DNA of 7,919 bases, from the NCBI GenBank assembly GCA_016880225.1, contig JAEHDT010000270.1, positions 1 through 7,919 of the forward strand. Reading direction: 5' to 3'. Shown here one piece after another: positions 1 to 6,830 of this stretch. Made by a program: the position numbers and the translations under genes. Position 1 is the first letter of the stretch. Each line of letters opens with the position of its first letter. The notes beneath the pieces are model-generated. The model was given only the letters and a program-made list of their open reading frames with translations, was not told the origin of the DNA and ran no database searches. This DNA comes from Gemmatimonadota bacterium (lineage in GTDB: Bacteria > Gemmatimonadota > Gemmatimonadetes > Gemmatimonadales > GWC2-71-9).

Positions 1-595
1 ACACCTTGCCGTCCATGACGAACAGCACCCGCGTGGCCGCCATGCCGGCCACGCCGAGCGACGCTTCCAGCACCCGATCCGCCAGGCGATGCACCGCCAT
101 GCGGAAGCCGCGGTCGGTGAGCGGGGGCACATGCGCCCGTAGCTCGCGCCGCACGCCCCCCGCGGCCACGTCGTGGACGGTGACGACTGTCGTGTCGCCC
201 GGCGCCGCGGCGAGGGCGACCGCGAAGTCGGCGCCGAGCGCCTGATACAGCGGATAGTTCAGCCCCGCGGCCGCCGCTGCACCGCCGGTTCCCCGGCCGC
301 TCGTTCCGGGCCGCGCGGGGGCGGGCGGCGCCACCGTCGCGAAACGAATCGAGTCGCCGCCGGGGAGCGTGATCAGCTCGAAGCGGTCGCTGTAGTCCAA
401 ATCCCGTGTGACGATCGCCCGGACCGAGTCGAGCACGGCGGCGCGCCCCGGCAGCACCACCATGCCCGGGCGCACGCCGGGGCGGTACACGATGCCGATG
501 CGAACGCCACGATCGATCGCGCTGGTGTCTTGGGCGACGGACCGCCCCACCACCGCACCGGACATGAGCGACACGGCCAGCACGAGCCGTCTCAT
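1..595 (-). CDS. tolB: Tol-Pal system beta-propeller protein TolB, N-terminal part (runs off the left edge)
   Basis: TolB is the periplasmic Tol component that binds Pal and is acted on by TolA. Only the first 198 codons are in the window. The ATG at 595-593 overlaps the stop of the upstream tolA-like gene as ATGA. I see no Shine-Dalgarno in front of it, so translation probably depends on coupling. Residues 1-21 look like a signal peptide (MRRLVLAV..., hydrophobic core, cleavage after S-V-A before QDT). The TolB N-terminal domain follows, with VRIGIVYRPG at 31-40 and the family-typical ILTRDLDYSDRFEL-like block near 61-74 (here IVTRDLDYSDRFEL), then NYPLYQALGADF at 113-124. A Pro/Ala/Gly-rich loop at about 89-111 separates the halves of the domain. 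The C-terminal propeller lies outside the window. The signal peptide, domain match and Tol context together make the assignment strong. Confidence 0.88.
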   Translation of the reverse strand, partial: MRRLVLAVSLMSGAVVGRSVAQDTSAIDRGVRIGIVYRPGVRPGMVVLPGRAAVLDSVRAIVTRDLDYSDRFELITLPGGDSIRFATVAPPAPARPGTSGRGTGGAAAAAGLNYPLYQALGADFAVALAAAPGDTTVVTVHDVAAGGVRRELRAHVPPLTDRGFRMAVHRLADRVLEASLGVAGMAATRVLFVMDGKV

Positions 596-1278
596 TGGCG
601 TTTGCCGGAGAAGTAGAACCGCACGAACAGCACCTCCGAATTCCAGCCCGCGGGGAGCGTTCCGAACGCCTTGAAGCGCCCGGCCTCCTCCACCGCGCCC
701 TGCGCTTCCAGGTCGAAGGCGAAGTTACCCGAGCGTCTGATGAACTGCAGGTCGCTCACGGACCCGTCGCGATGCACGAAGAACGAGACCTCCGCCTCGA
801 GGGGACTGCTCTGCAGCGGCCGCTGCCACCGCCGCAACACCTGGGCGACGATGTTCTGCAGGTACTCGGGGAACGGAAACTCCACCCCTTCCGTGCTCAC
901 CGTGGCCACGTCCGACCCGGTGGATGGCGTCTCGCCGGGCAGCGGCGCCACCTTCGGGGTCGTGCGCGGCGCGGCCTCGCGCTTGGTGTTGTCCGCCACG
1001 GGCGGCGGAGCCGCCTTGGACACCGTGCTCTTGGGCGTCGGCGCCTTGGGCGCCGGGGCCGGCTTCTCTTCCGCGGGTCGATCGACGGCCTCCGGCGCCT
1101 TGCGGGCATCCGGGGCCGGTTCGGGCGCCGCCACGAGATGCACGCGATACGTGGGCGGCACGGCCCGGTGGGCGTCGGCCGCCCCGGCCACGAGGAACAC
1201 CGCGACCAGCGCGTGCACGACCACCGTCCCCGCGAGGCCGACGCTCACGTTGTCGTGACCGCGAGCCCCGCGTCTCAC
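592..1278 (-). CDS. tolA: TolA-like energy transducer with a TonB-family C-terminal domain
   Basis: This 228-residue protein probably works as TolA, linking the TolQ/TolR motor in the inner membrane to TolB/Pal at the outer membrane. A short cytoplasmic N-terminus precedes one membrane helix (about 11-34). In that helix Thr18 and His22 keep the spacing of the Ser-x3-His motif by which TonB and TolA contact their motor proteins. Residues 50-120 are rich in Pro, Ala and Lys, as expected of a periplasm-spanning stretch. The C-terminal domain (about 135-228) has VLRRW at 147-151 followed by a strand-'HRDGSVSDLQ'-strand pattern typical of TonB-type C-termini. The GTG start at 1278 overlaps the tolR stop as GTGA. 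The domain alone would also fit a TonB; I prefer TolA because tolQ and tolR lie upstream and tolB overlaps downstream. Confidence 0.8.
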   Translation of the reverse strand: MRRGARGHDNVSVGLAGTVVVHALVAVFLVAGAADAHRAVPPTYRVHLVAAPEPAPDARKAPEAVDRPAEEKPAPAPKAPTPKSTVSKAAPPPVADNTKREAAPRTTPKVAPLPGETPSTGSDVATVSTEGVEFPFPEYLQNIVAQVLRRWQRPLQSSPLEAEVSFFVHRDGSVSDLQFIRRSGNFAFDLEAQGAVEEAGRFKAFGTLPAGWNSEVLFVRFYFSGKRQ

Positions 1279-1709
1279 CGCTCCACCGTCTCCGGCTCCG
1301 CGACGAGGCCGACGTCGCTCACGCCCGAGGTCCTGATCACCGCCAGCACCTGGACGACGTCCGCGTAGGGCACCCGACCGTCGGCACGGAGGTACACCCC
1401 AGTGGGCCGTTTGGTTCGCACGAAAGCGGGGAAGGTGGCCCGGAAGTCCGCGTAGGACAGCGGCGCCTGGTCGATGAAGATGCGTCCGTCACGGTCGAGC
1501 GTGACCACGAGACCTGACTTCGGCTCGAGCGGGCGCGCGGCGGCGCGCGGCAGCCGCACGTCCACGCCCCCCTGCATGATCGGCGCCGTGATCATGAAGA
1601 TGATCAGCAGCACGAACGCCACGTCGACCAGCGAGGTCACGTTGATGTCGGCGTTCAACGGCAGCTCGCCGTGGCCGCGCAGTCCCCCGCCTCCCACGAG
1701 CCCCGCCAC
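1275..1709 (-). CDS. tolR: TolR/ExbD-family proton-channel subunit
   Basis: TolR is the single-helix partner of TolQ; together they use the proton gradient to power TolA. The protein is 144 residues, normal for the family. After a short Gly-rich N-terminus comes INVTSLVDVAFVLLIIFM (22-39). Asp29 matches the essential membrane aspartate of TolR/ExbD (Asp23 in E. coli TolR). TAPIMQGGVDVRLP (41-54) marks the exit into the periplasm, and a periplasmic alpha/beta domain ends with LRADGRVPYADVV (107-119). I chose GTG at 1709 because a good ribosome binding site, GGGAGG (1715-1720), sits five bases upstream and the start shares one base with the tolQ stop (TAGTG). The frame stays open far upstream inside tolQ, but that extension is a GC-rich shadow with no TolR similarity. 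Confidence 0.9.
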   Translation of the reverse strand: MAGLVGGGGLRGHGELPLNADINVTSLVDVAFVLLIIFMITAPIMQGGVDVRLPRAAARPLEPKSGLVVTLDRDGRIFIDQAPLSYADFRATFPAFVRTKRPTGVYLRADGRVPYADVVQVLAVIRTSGVSDVGLVAEPETVER

Positions 1710-2431
1710 TAGAGCCTCCCTTCGCGCGCCAACGTCGCGATGATCTCCTGCGCGAACCCTTCGAGCTCTCCCGCGAACAGGCCGAGCCGGTTCACGAACA
1801 GGTTGTACGCCATGACGGAGGGAACGGCGACGGCGAGTCCTCCAACGGTGGTCACGAGTGCTTCGGCCACGCCGGGGGCCACGGCGCCGATGTTGCCGGA
1901 GCCGCCCACCGCGATGCCGATGAACGCATCCATGACACCCAGCACCGTGCCGAGCAGGCCGAGCAACGGGCTCACGGAGCCGAACGTGGCGAGCCAGGGG
2001 ATGAAGCGTGCCGCCGCGTCGCGCTCCGCGGCCACCTCCTTCGCGAGCACCATGCGCAGCGCCTCGAGCTGGGTCGTGGTGAGCGCCGCCTGCGTCGCCA
2101 CGGCGGGCCCGTTCTCCTTCAGGCCGCCGGGCTTGAGCTCGGAGAAGAAGTTGATCCCCTCGCGCAACAGGCGGTTGTACGGCGACGAGGGAAGCCGCAT
2201 CGCGGCGTGGTAGGCGTCGTCGAGTCGCGGGGCCCGCTCGATTTCCGCCATGAAGCGGTCGGCCTGCCGCCGCATGCGGCGGAACTGCCACCACTTCAGG
2301 AAGATGAGATACCAGGAGACGAGGGAGAACACGACGAGGATCGCGAGGACGAACTTGGTCTCGCGACTCGACGTGAGCACCAGCTCCCAGGGCGTTGTGG
2401 GAACCGCCCGACCCGCCTGTAGCAGCAGCAC
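1709..2431 (-). CDS. tolQ: TolQ/ExbB-family (MotA-type) proton-channel protein
   Basis: TolQ forms the multi-subunit inner-membrane channel that encloses TolR helices and drives TolA. From the GTG at 2431 the protein has 240 residues, close to the usual 220-245. TM1 lies at about 27-45. A long cytoplasmic loop includes the basic and helical stretch 50-140. TM2 (about 144-175) contains SPLLGLLGTVLGVMDAF (154-170), the family signature, and TM3 (about 186-212) contains EALVTTVGGLAVAVPSVMAYN (190-210). Thr162 and Thr195 fall where TolQ/ExbB carry conserved pore threonines. The start is supported by AGGAGG (2441-2446), nine bases upstream, and it avoids overlapping galE; an ATG at 2491 would give a non-homologous 20-residue extension inside galE. 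The tolB downstream favours TolQ over ExbB. Confidence 0.9.
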   Translation of the reverse strand: MLLLQAGRAVPTTPWELVLTSSRETKFVLAILVVFSLVSWYLIFLKWWQFRRMRRQADRFMAEIERAPRLDDAYHAAMRLPSSPYNRLLREGINFFSELKPGGLKENGPAVATQAALTTTQLEALRMVLAKEVAAERDAAARFIPWLATFGSVSPLLGLLGTVLGVMDAFIGIAVGGSGNIGAVAPGVAEALVTTVGGLAVAVPSVMAYNLFVNRLGLFAGELEGFAQEIIATLAREGRL

Positions 2432-2448
2432 GCTGTCGGCCCTCCTCG

Positions 2449-3432
2449 CTAGTTGCGGTACCCGCCCGGGTGCGCGCGGTGCCAGGCCCACGCGCTCGCC
2501 AGGATCTCCTCGAGGCTCGAATGCCGCGGCCGCCAGCCGAGCACCCGCTCGGCCCGCCCCCGTGCCGCCACCAGGAACGGCGGATCGCCCGGGCGACGGG
2601 GCCGGAGCACCGCCGGAATGGCCCGCCCCGTCACGCCGCGCGCCGCCTCGACCACCGCGAGGACCGAATGCCCCGTGCCGGTGCCGAGATTGAGCGCCAC
2701 CGCACCGTCGAGCGGCGCGTCGAGCGCCCGGACGTGGGCGTCGGCCAAGTCGAGCACGTGAATGTAGTCGCGCACGCAGGTGCCGTCGGGTGTCGGGTAG
2801 TCAGTCCCGAAGACGTCAACGGCGGGCACACGTCCCTGCGCCACGCGCAGCACGTTGGGGATGAGGTGGGTCTCCGGCTCGTGATCCTCGCCGTAGCACT
2901 CGGAAGCGCCCGCGGCGTTGAAGTAGCGCAGGCTCACCGACTGCAGCCCATGACTGACGGCATGACGGGCGAGCATCGCTTCGAACTCCAGTTTCGTCTC
3001 GCCGTACGGGTTCATCGGGGCGGGCGGCGCGTCTTCGCGGATCGGCTCCGCCCCGCGTTCTCCGTAGATCGTGCATGACGACGAGAAGATCACGCGCCGC
3101 ACGCCCGCGGCCACGGCGGCGTCGAGCAGCACGGCACCGGCCGCGACGTTGTTCGCGCGGTACTTCGCCGGATCCGCGACCGATTCGGCGACGAGCGCGA
3201 ACGCCGCCAGGTGCATCAGGGCGTCGACGGTCTGTCGGCCGAACAACCGCTCGAGCACCAACCGGTCGCCCACGTTACCCTCGACGAATTCGGCGCCGGA
3301 AGCCACCGCCGCCCGATGACCGGTGCTCAAATCATCCAGGACGATGGGCAGGTCGCCGCGGGCCAGGAGCTGCTCCACCACGACGCTGCCGATGTAGCCC
3401 GCCCCGCCGGTCACGAGGACCTTACGGCCCAT
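2449..3432 (-). CDS. galE: UDP-glucose 4-epimerase GalE
   Basis: GalE interconverts UDP-glucose and UDP-galactose in the cytoplasm using bound NAD, feeding galactose use and surface polysaccharide synthesis. The 327-residue protein is an extended short-chain dehydrogenase. The NAD-binding GGAGYIG is at 9-15, DDLSTGH at 33-39, and HLAA at 74-77. The active-site set is Ser119 in SSSCTIYG (117-124) with Tyr143 and Lys147 in NPYGETK (141-147). Substrate-side motifs are RYFNAAGA (169-176), THLIPNVL (188-195) and VRDYIHVLDLADAH (220-233). At the position of E. coli Tyr299, the substrate-size gate, this protein appears to have Leu287, so it might also accept UDP-N-acetyl sugars. The ATG overlaps the hemA end by 11 bases, with GGAG (3440-3443) seven bases upstream. 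The tolQ start follows 17 bases after its stop. Confidence 0.95.
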   Translation of the reverse strand: MGRKVLVTGGAGYIGSVVVEQLLARGDLPIVLDDLSTGHRAAVASGAEFVEGNVGDRLVLERLFGRQTVDALMHLAAFALVAESVADPAKYRANNVAAGAVLLDAAVAAGVRRVIFSSSCTIYGERGAEPIREDAPPAPMNPYGETKLEFEAMLARHAVSHGLQSVSLRYFNAAGASECYGEDHEPETHLIPNVLRVAQGRVPAVDVFGTDYPTPDGTCVRDYIHVLDLADAHVRALDAPLDGAVALNLGTGTGHSVLAVVEAARGVTGRAIPAVLRPRRPGDPPFLVAARGRAERVLGWRPRHSSLEEILASAWAWHRAHPGGYRN

Positions 3433-4684
3433 CGTGCCGCTCCAGCCCGAACAGGCGTTTCAGCGCCTCGAGCAGGCCGTAGCCACGGCCGGCCTGGGCC
3501 GCCTCCTTGAGGGCGATGGTGGGTTGATGCAGGAACTTGTTGAGCAGGGCCTGGCTGAAGTGCTCGAGCTCGCCGCGGTCGTCGGGGCTCAGGTGGGGCA
3601 GACGCCGCAGCACACGCTCGAGCTCGGCGGCCCGGACGCGGTCCATGCGCTCGCGGAACTCCTTCAGCACCGGCACAACGACCAGCCCGCCGTACCAGGC
3701 CCAGAAGCGCTCCACCTCTTCGCTCACGATGTGCTCGGCCGCCGGGATGTCGCGACGGCGTCCCGCCGCGGCCTGCGCCGCGACGGCCTGGAGATCGTCG
3801 ATGTCGTAGAGGAAGACATTCTCGAGCTGCGCCACGGCGGGCTCCACGTCGCGCGGCACGGCGAGATCGAGGATGCACAACGGGCGCCCGCCGCGCCGGG
3901 CGACGGCAGGCGCGACCCGGTCCCACGTGACGACAGCGTGGGGGGCGGCAGTGGAGCACAGCACGATGTCCGCGTCGGCGAAATGGTCCCACGCTTCGTC
4001 CAAGGGCAACGCCCGGGCATGCAGCTCTTCGGCGATCGCGCGCGCGCGCTCATAGGTCCGGTTCGCCACCAGGGTCACCCGCACGCCCTCGGACACCAAA
4101 CAGGTTGCCGCGAGCTCGGCCATGTCGCCCGCACCGAGGATCAGCGCCGAGCGGCCGGCCAGCTCGGTGAAGATCTTGGCGGCGACGGCGACGGCGGCGG
4201 ACGGAGCCGACGCTGCGCCGGTTCCGAGCCCCGTCTCGCTCCTGACGCGCGCGCCGACGAGCAGGGCCGATTGGAACAAGCGGTGCAGCACCGGACCCGC
4301 CTGCGCCTTCGACATCTCCCACGCCTCGCGCACCTGACCCTGGATTTGCGACTCCCCGAGGATCATCGAGTCGAGCCCCGCGGACACGCGGTACAGGTGG
4401 CGCACGGCATCACGGTCGCGCTGGCTGTAACCGTATTCGACCGCGCTGCGGCCGCCCCCCAGCCGCTCGGACAAGAGCGCCCACACCGCCTCGGGTACCG
4501 CCTCTTCGGGTTCGGCGAGATAGAATTCCGTGCGGTTGCAGGTCGAGAGCAGCACGCCGCCGCGCGCGCCCGCCGCCAGCACGCGCTCGAGCGCCAGCGG
4601 AACCTCGCGCGGCGCATGGGCGAAGCGCTCGCGCACCTCGAGCGGCGCGGTGCGGTGGTTCACGCCCAGCACGGTGATGCTCAT
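3422..4684 (-). CDS. hemA: Glutamyl-tRNA reductase HemA
   Basis: HemA reduces glutamyl-tRNA(Glu) with NADPH to glutamate-1-semialdehyde, the committed step of the C5 route to 5-aminolevulinate and heme. The 420-residue length is typical. MSITVLGVNHRTAPLEVRE opens the catalytic domain, and Cys49 in LLSTCNRTEFYL (45-56) is the expected nucleophile. GLDSMILGESQIQGQV (103-118) is the family signature. The NADPH domain carries LILGAGDMAE (181-190) and the VANRTYERA block. The C-terminal helical dimerisation domain includes the RERMDRVRAAELERVLRRL region and ends in LLEALKRLFGL. The ATG at 4684 starts the conserved N-terminus; the frame is open further upstream, but that part is antisense-like Arg/Ala sequence overlapping the HemX-like gene. 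The Shine-Dalgarno is weak. The gene starts 11 bases after the HemX-like stop, suggesting co-translation. Confidence 0.96.
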   Translation of the reverse strand: MSITVLGVNHRTAPLEVRERFAHAPREVPLALERVLAAGARGGVLLSTCNRTEFYLAEPEEAVPEAVWALLSERLGGGRSAVEYGYSQRDRDAVRHLYRVSAGLDSMILGESQIQGQVREAWEMSKAQAGPVLHRLFQSALLVGARVRSETGLGTGAASAPSAAVAVAAKIFTELAGRSALILGAGDMAELAATCLVSEGVRVTLVANRTYERARAIAEELHARALPLDEAWDHFADADIVLCSTAAPHAVVTWDRVAPAVARRGGRPLCILDLAVPRDVEPAVAQLENVFLYDIDDLQAVAAQAAAGRRRDIPAAEHIVSEEVERFWAWYGGLVVVPVLKEFRERMDRVRAAELERVLRRLPHLSPDDRGELEHFSQALLNKFLHQPTIALKEAAQAGRGYGLLEALKRLFGLERHDGP

Positions 4685-4695
4685 CGCGCCGCCGC

Positions 4696-5487
4696 TCAGA
4701 GAAACCGTTGGGTGCCGGGCGCCGTGAGCTTCAGCGCCAGGTAGACGAGGAGCACGGCGGCAAAGCTCGCGATGCTCGCGAACGCCGCGCGCCGGCCGGC
4801 CCAGTGGCGCACGACCCGCACGCCGACCGCCCAGCCGAGGACCAGCCAGGTCAGCATCCCCCACACGACCTGCGCCGCATCGACCGACGCACCGCCGGCG
4901 TAGCGCACCCCGAACCCGAGCAGCACGCCCAACGTCACCGTCGGGAACCCGAGCACGAGTGACAGGTGGTTCAGCTGGTCGAGCCGTTCGAGCGGCGGGA
5001 ACAAGCGGAACACCTGCCCGAAGCGCTTCGTCTTGAGCTCGCGGAACTGTAGCAGGTACAGCGCGGCGGCGATGAACGCCAGCGCCAGCATGGCGAGGCC
5101 GAGGACGCTGACCGTGATGTGCAGGACGGACCACGGGCCGCGGGCCGACGGGAACGCCACTTCCGGGGCGAGCCCGATCAAGAGCGCCAGCCCGATCAGC
5201 CCGGTCGCCAGGGGTCCGGTGAACAGCCCCACCGCCGATGCGCGGAACGCCGCCTCGTTGACCACCTGCAGCAGCACGAGGAACAGGGCGAGCAGCGAGA
5301 GCGTCGGGGCGACGCCCCGAAACGGCGCGAGCTGGGCCACGCCGACCAAGTGGGCACCGATCCCCGCGAGGGCGACCCCCAGCGTAACGGCGCGGGACGC
5401 GGGCCGTAGCCCGGCGAACGGCGCCACCACGAGCGCGGTGGCCAAGGCATACAGGCCAAGCGCGATGAGATGAGGAACGAGGACCAC
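4696..5487 (-). CDS. CcsA/HemX-family polytopic membrane protein (cytochrome c assembly superfamily)
   Basis: This 263-residue, very hydrophobic protein has about eight predicted membrane helices and matches the HemX/CcsA pattern. WSVLH (119-123) carries a conserved candidate heme-ligand His123. PPLERLDQLNH (164-174) is followed by GFPTVTLGVLLG (180-191). A helix with VVWGMLTWLV (207-216) and GRRAAFASIASFAAVLLVYL (231-250) complete the C-terminal half. The tryptophan-rich WWD heme-handling motif of true cytochrome c synthases (CcsA, CcmC, CcmF) is not visible. That, together with the position directly upstream of hemA, favours HemX, which in Bacillus is linked to control of HemA levels. Annotation pipelines may still label it CcsA. 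The start is GTG at 5487, preceded by a weak GGGG and a GC hairpin. Confidence 0.82.
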   Translation of the reverse strand: MVLVPHLIALGLYALATALVVAPFAGLRPASRAVTLGVALAGIGAHLVGVAQLAPFRGVAPTLSLLALFLVLLQVVNEAAFRASAVGLFTGPLATGLIGLALLIGLAPEVAFPSARGPWSVLHITVSVLGLAMLALAFIAAALYLLQFRELKTKRFGQVFRLFPPLERLDQLNHLSLVLGFPTVTLGVLLGFGVRYAGGASVDAAQVVWGMLTWLVLGWAVGVRVVRHWAGRRAAFASIASFAAVLLVYLALKLTAPGTQRFL

Positions 5488-5499
5488 TGGACCCCAAGG

Positions 5500-5523
5500 C
5501 GCCGGCCCCGCCCGGGGCCGGCG
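5500..5523 (-). terminator. Short GC-rich hairpin between the LysM gene and the HemX-like gene
   Basis: A perfect inverted repeat pairs 5500-5509 with 5514-5523 around a four-base loop (GCCC). It fills much of the 41-base gap between the LysM stop and the HemX-like start. No T-run follows on the minus strand, so it is not a canonical Rho-independent terminator. It could pause transcription, stabilise the 3' end of the ssb-LysM message, or mask the weak ribosome binding site of the next gene. High GC content makes such hairpins more likely by chance. Confidence 0.4.
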
Positions 5524-5528
5524 GCCGA

Positions 5529-6830
5529 TCAGGACGGCATCTTCCGGATGAGCCGAACCGGCATGCCCGGAACGAGATTGGGGTGGCCGATAGCCAGGAT
5601 CAACCCCGACGCCGAATGATCACGCGTGTGCACGATCTCGAGCACCACCTGGATCTGCTCGGACGACGAGCCGGGCAATCCCGAGGCCGGCCGGAACACT
5701 TCGAACAGGTCGCCGGGGGTGACGCCCTCCGCGCGCCCCCGATTGATGAACACGATCTGCTGCGGGCCGGTCAGGACGTGCAGGTCCCGCTCGGCGATCA
5801 CGAAGCCTTCGAGCCCCTGGTCGACCGGAGTCGGGCGCACCTGACCCGGGTCCTTGAACGGCTCGAGCGGCAGCGCCAGGTGACCATCGTGAATGCGCCC
5901 GAACTGCATGATGACATCGGCGAGCACCTGCCGGCGCTGCAGCTCCGTCACGCGTGCGACCCCCAGCGGCACCACGACCCCGCCCCACCCCGCGATGTCG
6001 CGATCGACGCGCACGACCAACAGCGAATCCCCAACGTGATACGACGCGTTGCGAGGCGGCTGTACCGCTATCTGGTCGAACGTGATCGCCGTGGAGCGCT
6101 CGGTGAGCCGGGGGATGGCGGGAACCGCCGTGTTGCCGAGTACGCGACCGTAGGGAAGCCTCTCCCCCTCGGTGAGGAATCCAGCCGCGTAGAACTCACC
6201 CCGCCGCAGCGGGCGGTACGGCTGGTTCGCGTAGGCCCGCAGCACGTCCCGCACCTGCTGCGACGCCGTGCGACGCCGGTCGAACATGGTCTCGTACGTC
6301 TCCGTGGGCTCCGGCGGGGGCGGCGGCTCCTCGACGACCTGCGCCGTGTCGAGCGCGGTGGTGTCGGGCGCGACCGCCACCGTGTCGGGCGAGGGCGCGG
6401 CGTGCACCGTGTCGCCCGGTACCTCGGGGGGCGGGGCCACGGTCGTGGTCTCGGGCGGCGCCTGGGCTACGCTCACCGCCGGGGCCAGACTCAACTCTTC
6501 CCCGGGGTAGATCCAATGGGGATCGTCGATGAGGGAAGTATTGAGGCGGTAGATCTCGGGCCAGAGCAGCGGGTCGCTGTAATAGAGCTGCGCGATGGAC
6601 CAGAGCGTCTCCCCGGCGGTCACGACGTGCGTGGCGGGGATCTGGCCCGGCGGGGCCTGCGCGGCCGGCGCGGCCGCCGCTTGCGACGTGTCCTGCGCCG
6701 GCTGCGAAGTGTCCGGTCGAGCCTGCGTCGTGTCCTGCGCGGCGACCGCGGGCGCCAGCCCCGCGAGCAGCCCTGCTACAAGGGCGAGCAGGGCTGCCCG
6801 TTCAGAACGGCAGATCGTCGTCCTCCTCAT
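5529..6830 (-). CDS. Exported LysM-domain protein of unknown function
   Basis: This 433-residue protein is predicted to be exported and to bind peptidoglycan. The signal peptide spans about 1-31 (basic MRRTTICRSER, hydrophobic 12-28, AVAA cleavage region before QDT). A low-complexity stretch with repeated D-T-S/T-Q units (32-60) precedes one LysM domain at about 67-115 (HVVTAGETLWSIAQLYY at 68-84, IYPGEELSL at 107-115). A Pro/Thr/Val/Asp-rich linker (116-180) and a poly-Pro run follow. The remaining 250 residues are folded-looking; the last 80 contain INRGRAEGVTPGDLFEVFR, reminiscent of the FlgT C-terminal type of beta domain (inference). I see no catalytic motif. I chose the ATG at 6830 because GGAGG (6837-6841) lies six bases upstream and the signal peptide begins there; the start sits 29 bases inside the end of ssb. 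The function cannot be named from sequence alone. Confidence 0.85.
   Translation of the reverse strand: MRRTTICRSERAALLALVAGLLAGLAPAVAAQDTTQARPDTSQPAQDTSQAAAAPAAQAPPGQIPATHVVTAGETLWSIAQLYYSDPLLWPEIYRLNTSLIDDPHWIYPGEELSLAPAVSVAQAPPETTTVAPPPEVPGDTVHAAPSPDTVAVAPDTTALDTAQVVEEPPPPPEPTETYETMFDRRRTASQQVRDVLRAYANQPYRPLRRGEFYAAGFLTEGERLPYGRVLGNTAVPAIPRLTERSTAITFDQIAVQPPRNASYHVGDSLLVVRVDRDIAGWGGVVVPLGVARVTELQRRQVLADVIMQFGRIHDGHLALPLEPFKDPGQVRPTPVDQGLEGFVIAERDLHVLTGPQQIVFINRGRAEGVTPGDLFEVFRPASGLPGSSSEQIQVVLEIVHTRDHSASGLILAIGHPNLVPGMPVRLIRKMPS
6685..6740 (-). repeat. Short degenerate Q-D-T-S/T repeats in the LysM protein N-terminal linker
   Basis: The DNA carries near-identical units of the form CGTGTCCTGCGC (plus strand), encoding the spaced QDTTQ, PDTSQ and QDTSQ motifs just after the signal peptide. 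A second set of GTGTCG-containing units (about 6346-6414) encodes the D-T-V/T repeats of the Pro-rich linker. They look like low-complexity coding sequence that can expand or contract, not a mobile repeat. Confidence 0.5.

Noticed and set aside
1710..2294. Upstream extension of the tolR frame through tolQ (339 residues)
   Set aside because: The extension is an out-of-frame reading of tolQ; a strong ribosome binding site and the TolR N-terminus place the start at 1709.
3434..4744. 436-codon open frame on the plus strand opposite hemA
   Set aside because: It mirrors hemA codons with a biased His/Arg/Gln/Leu composition and shows no family motif; it is a GC shadow.
4685..5497. Upstream extension of the hemA frame that would give a 691-residue fusion
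   Set aside because: The added part is Arg/Ala/Gly-rich, overlaps the HemX-like gene in another frame and has no homology; the HemA N-terminus begins at 4684.
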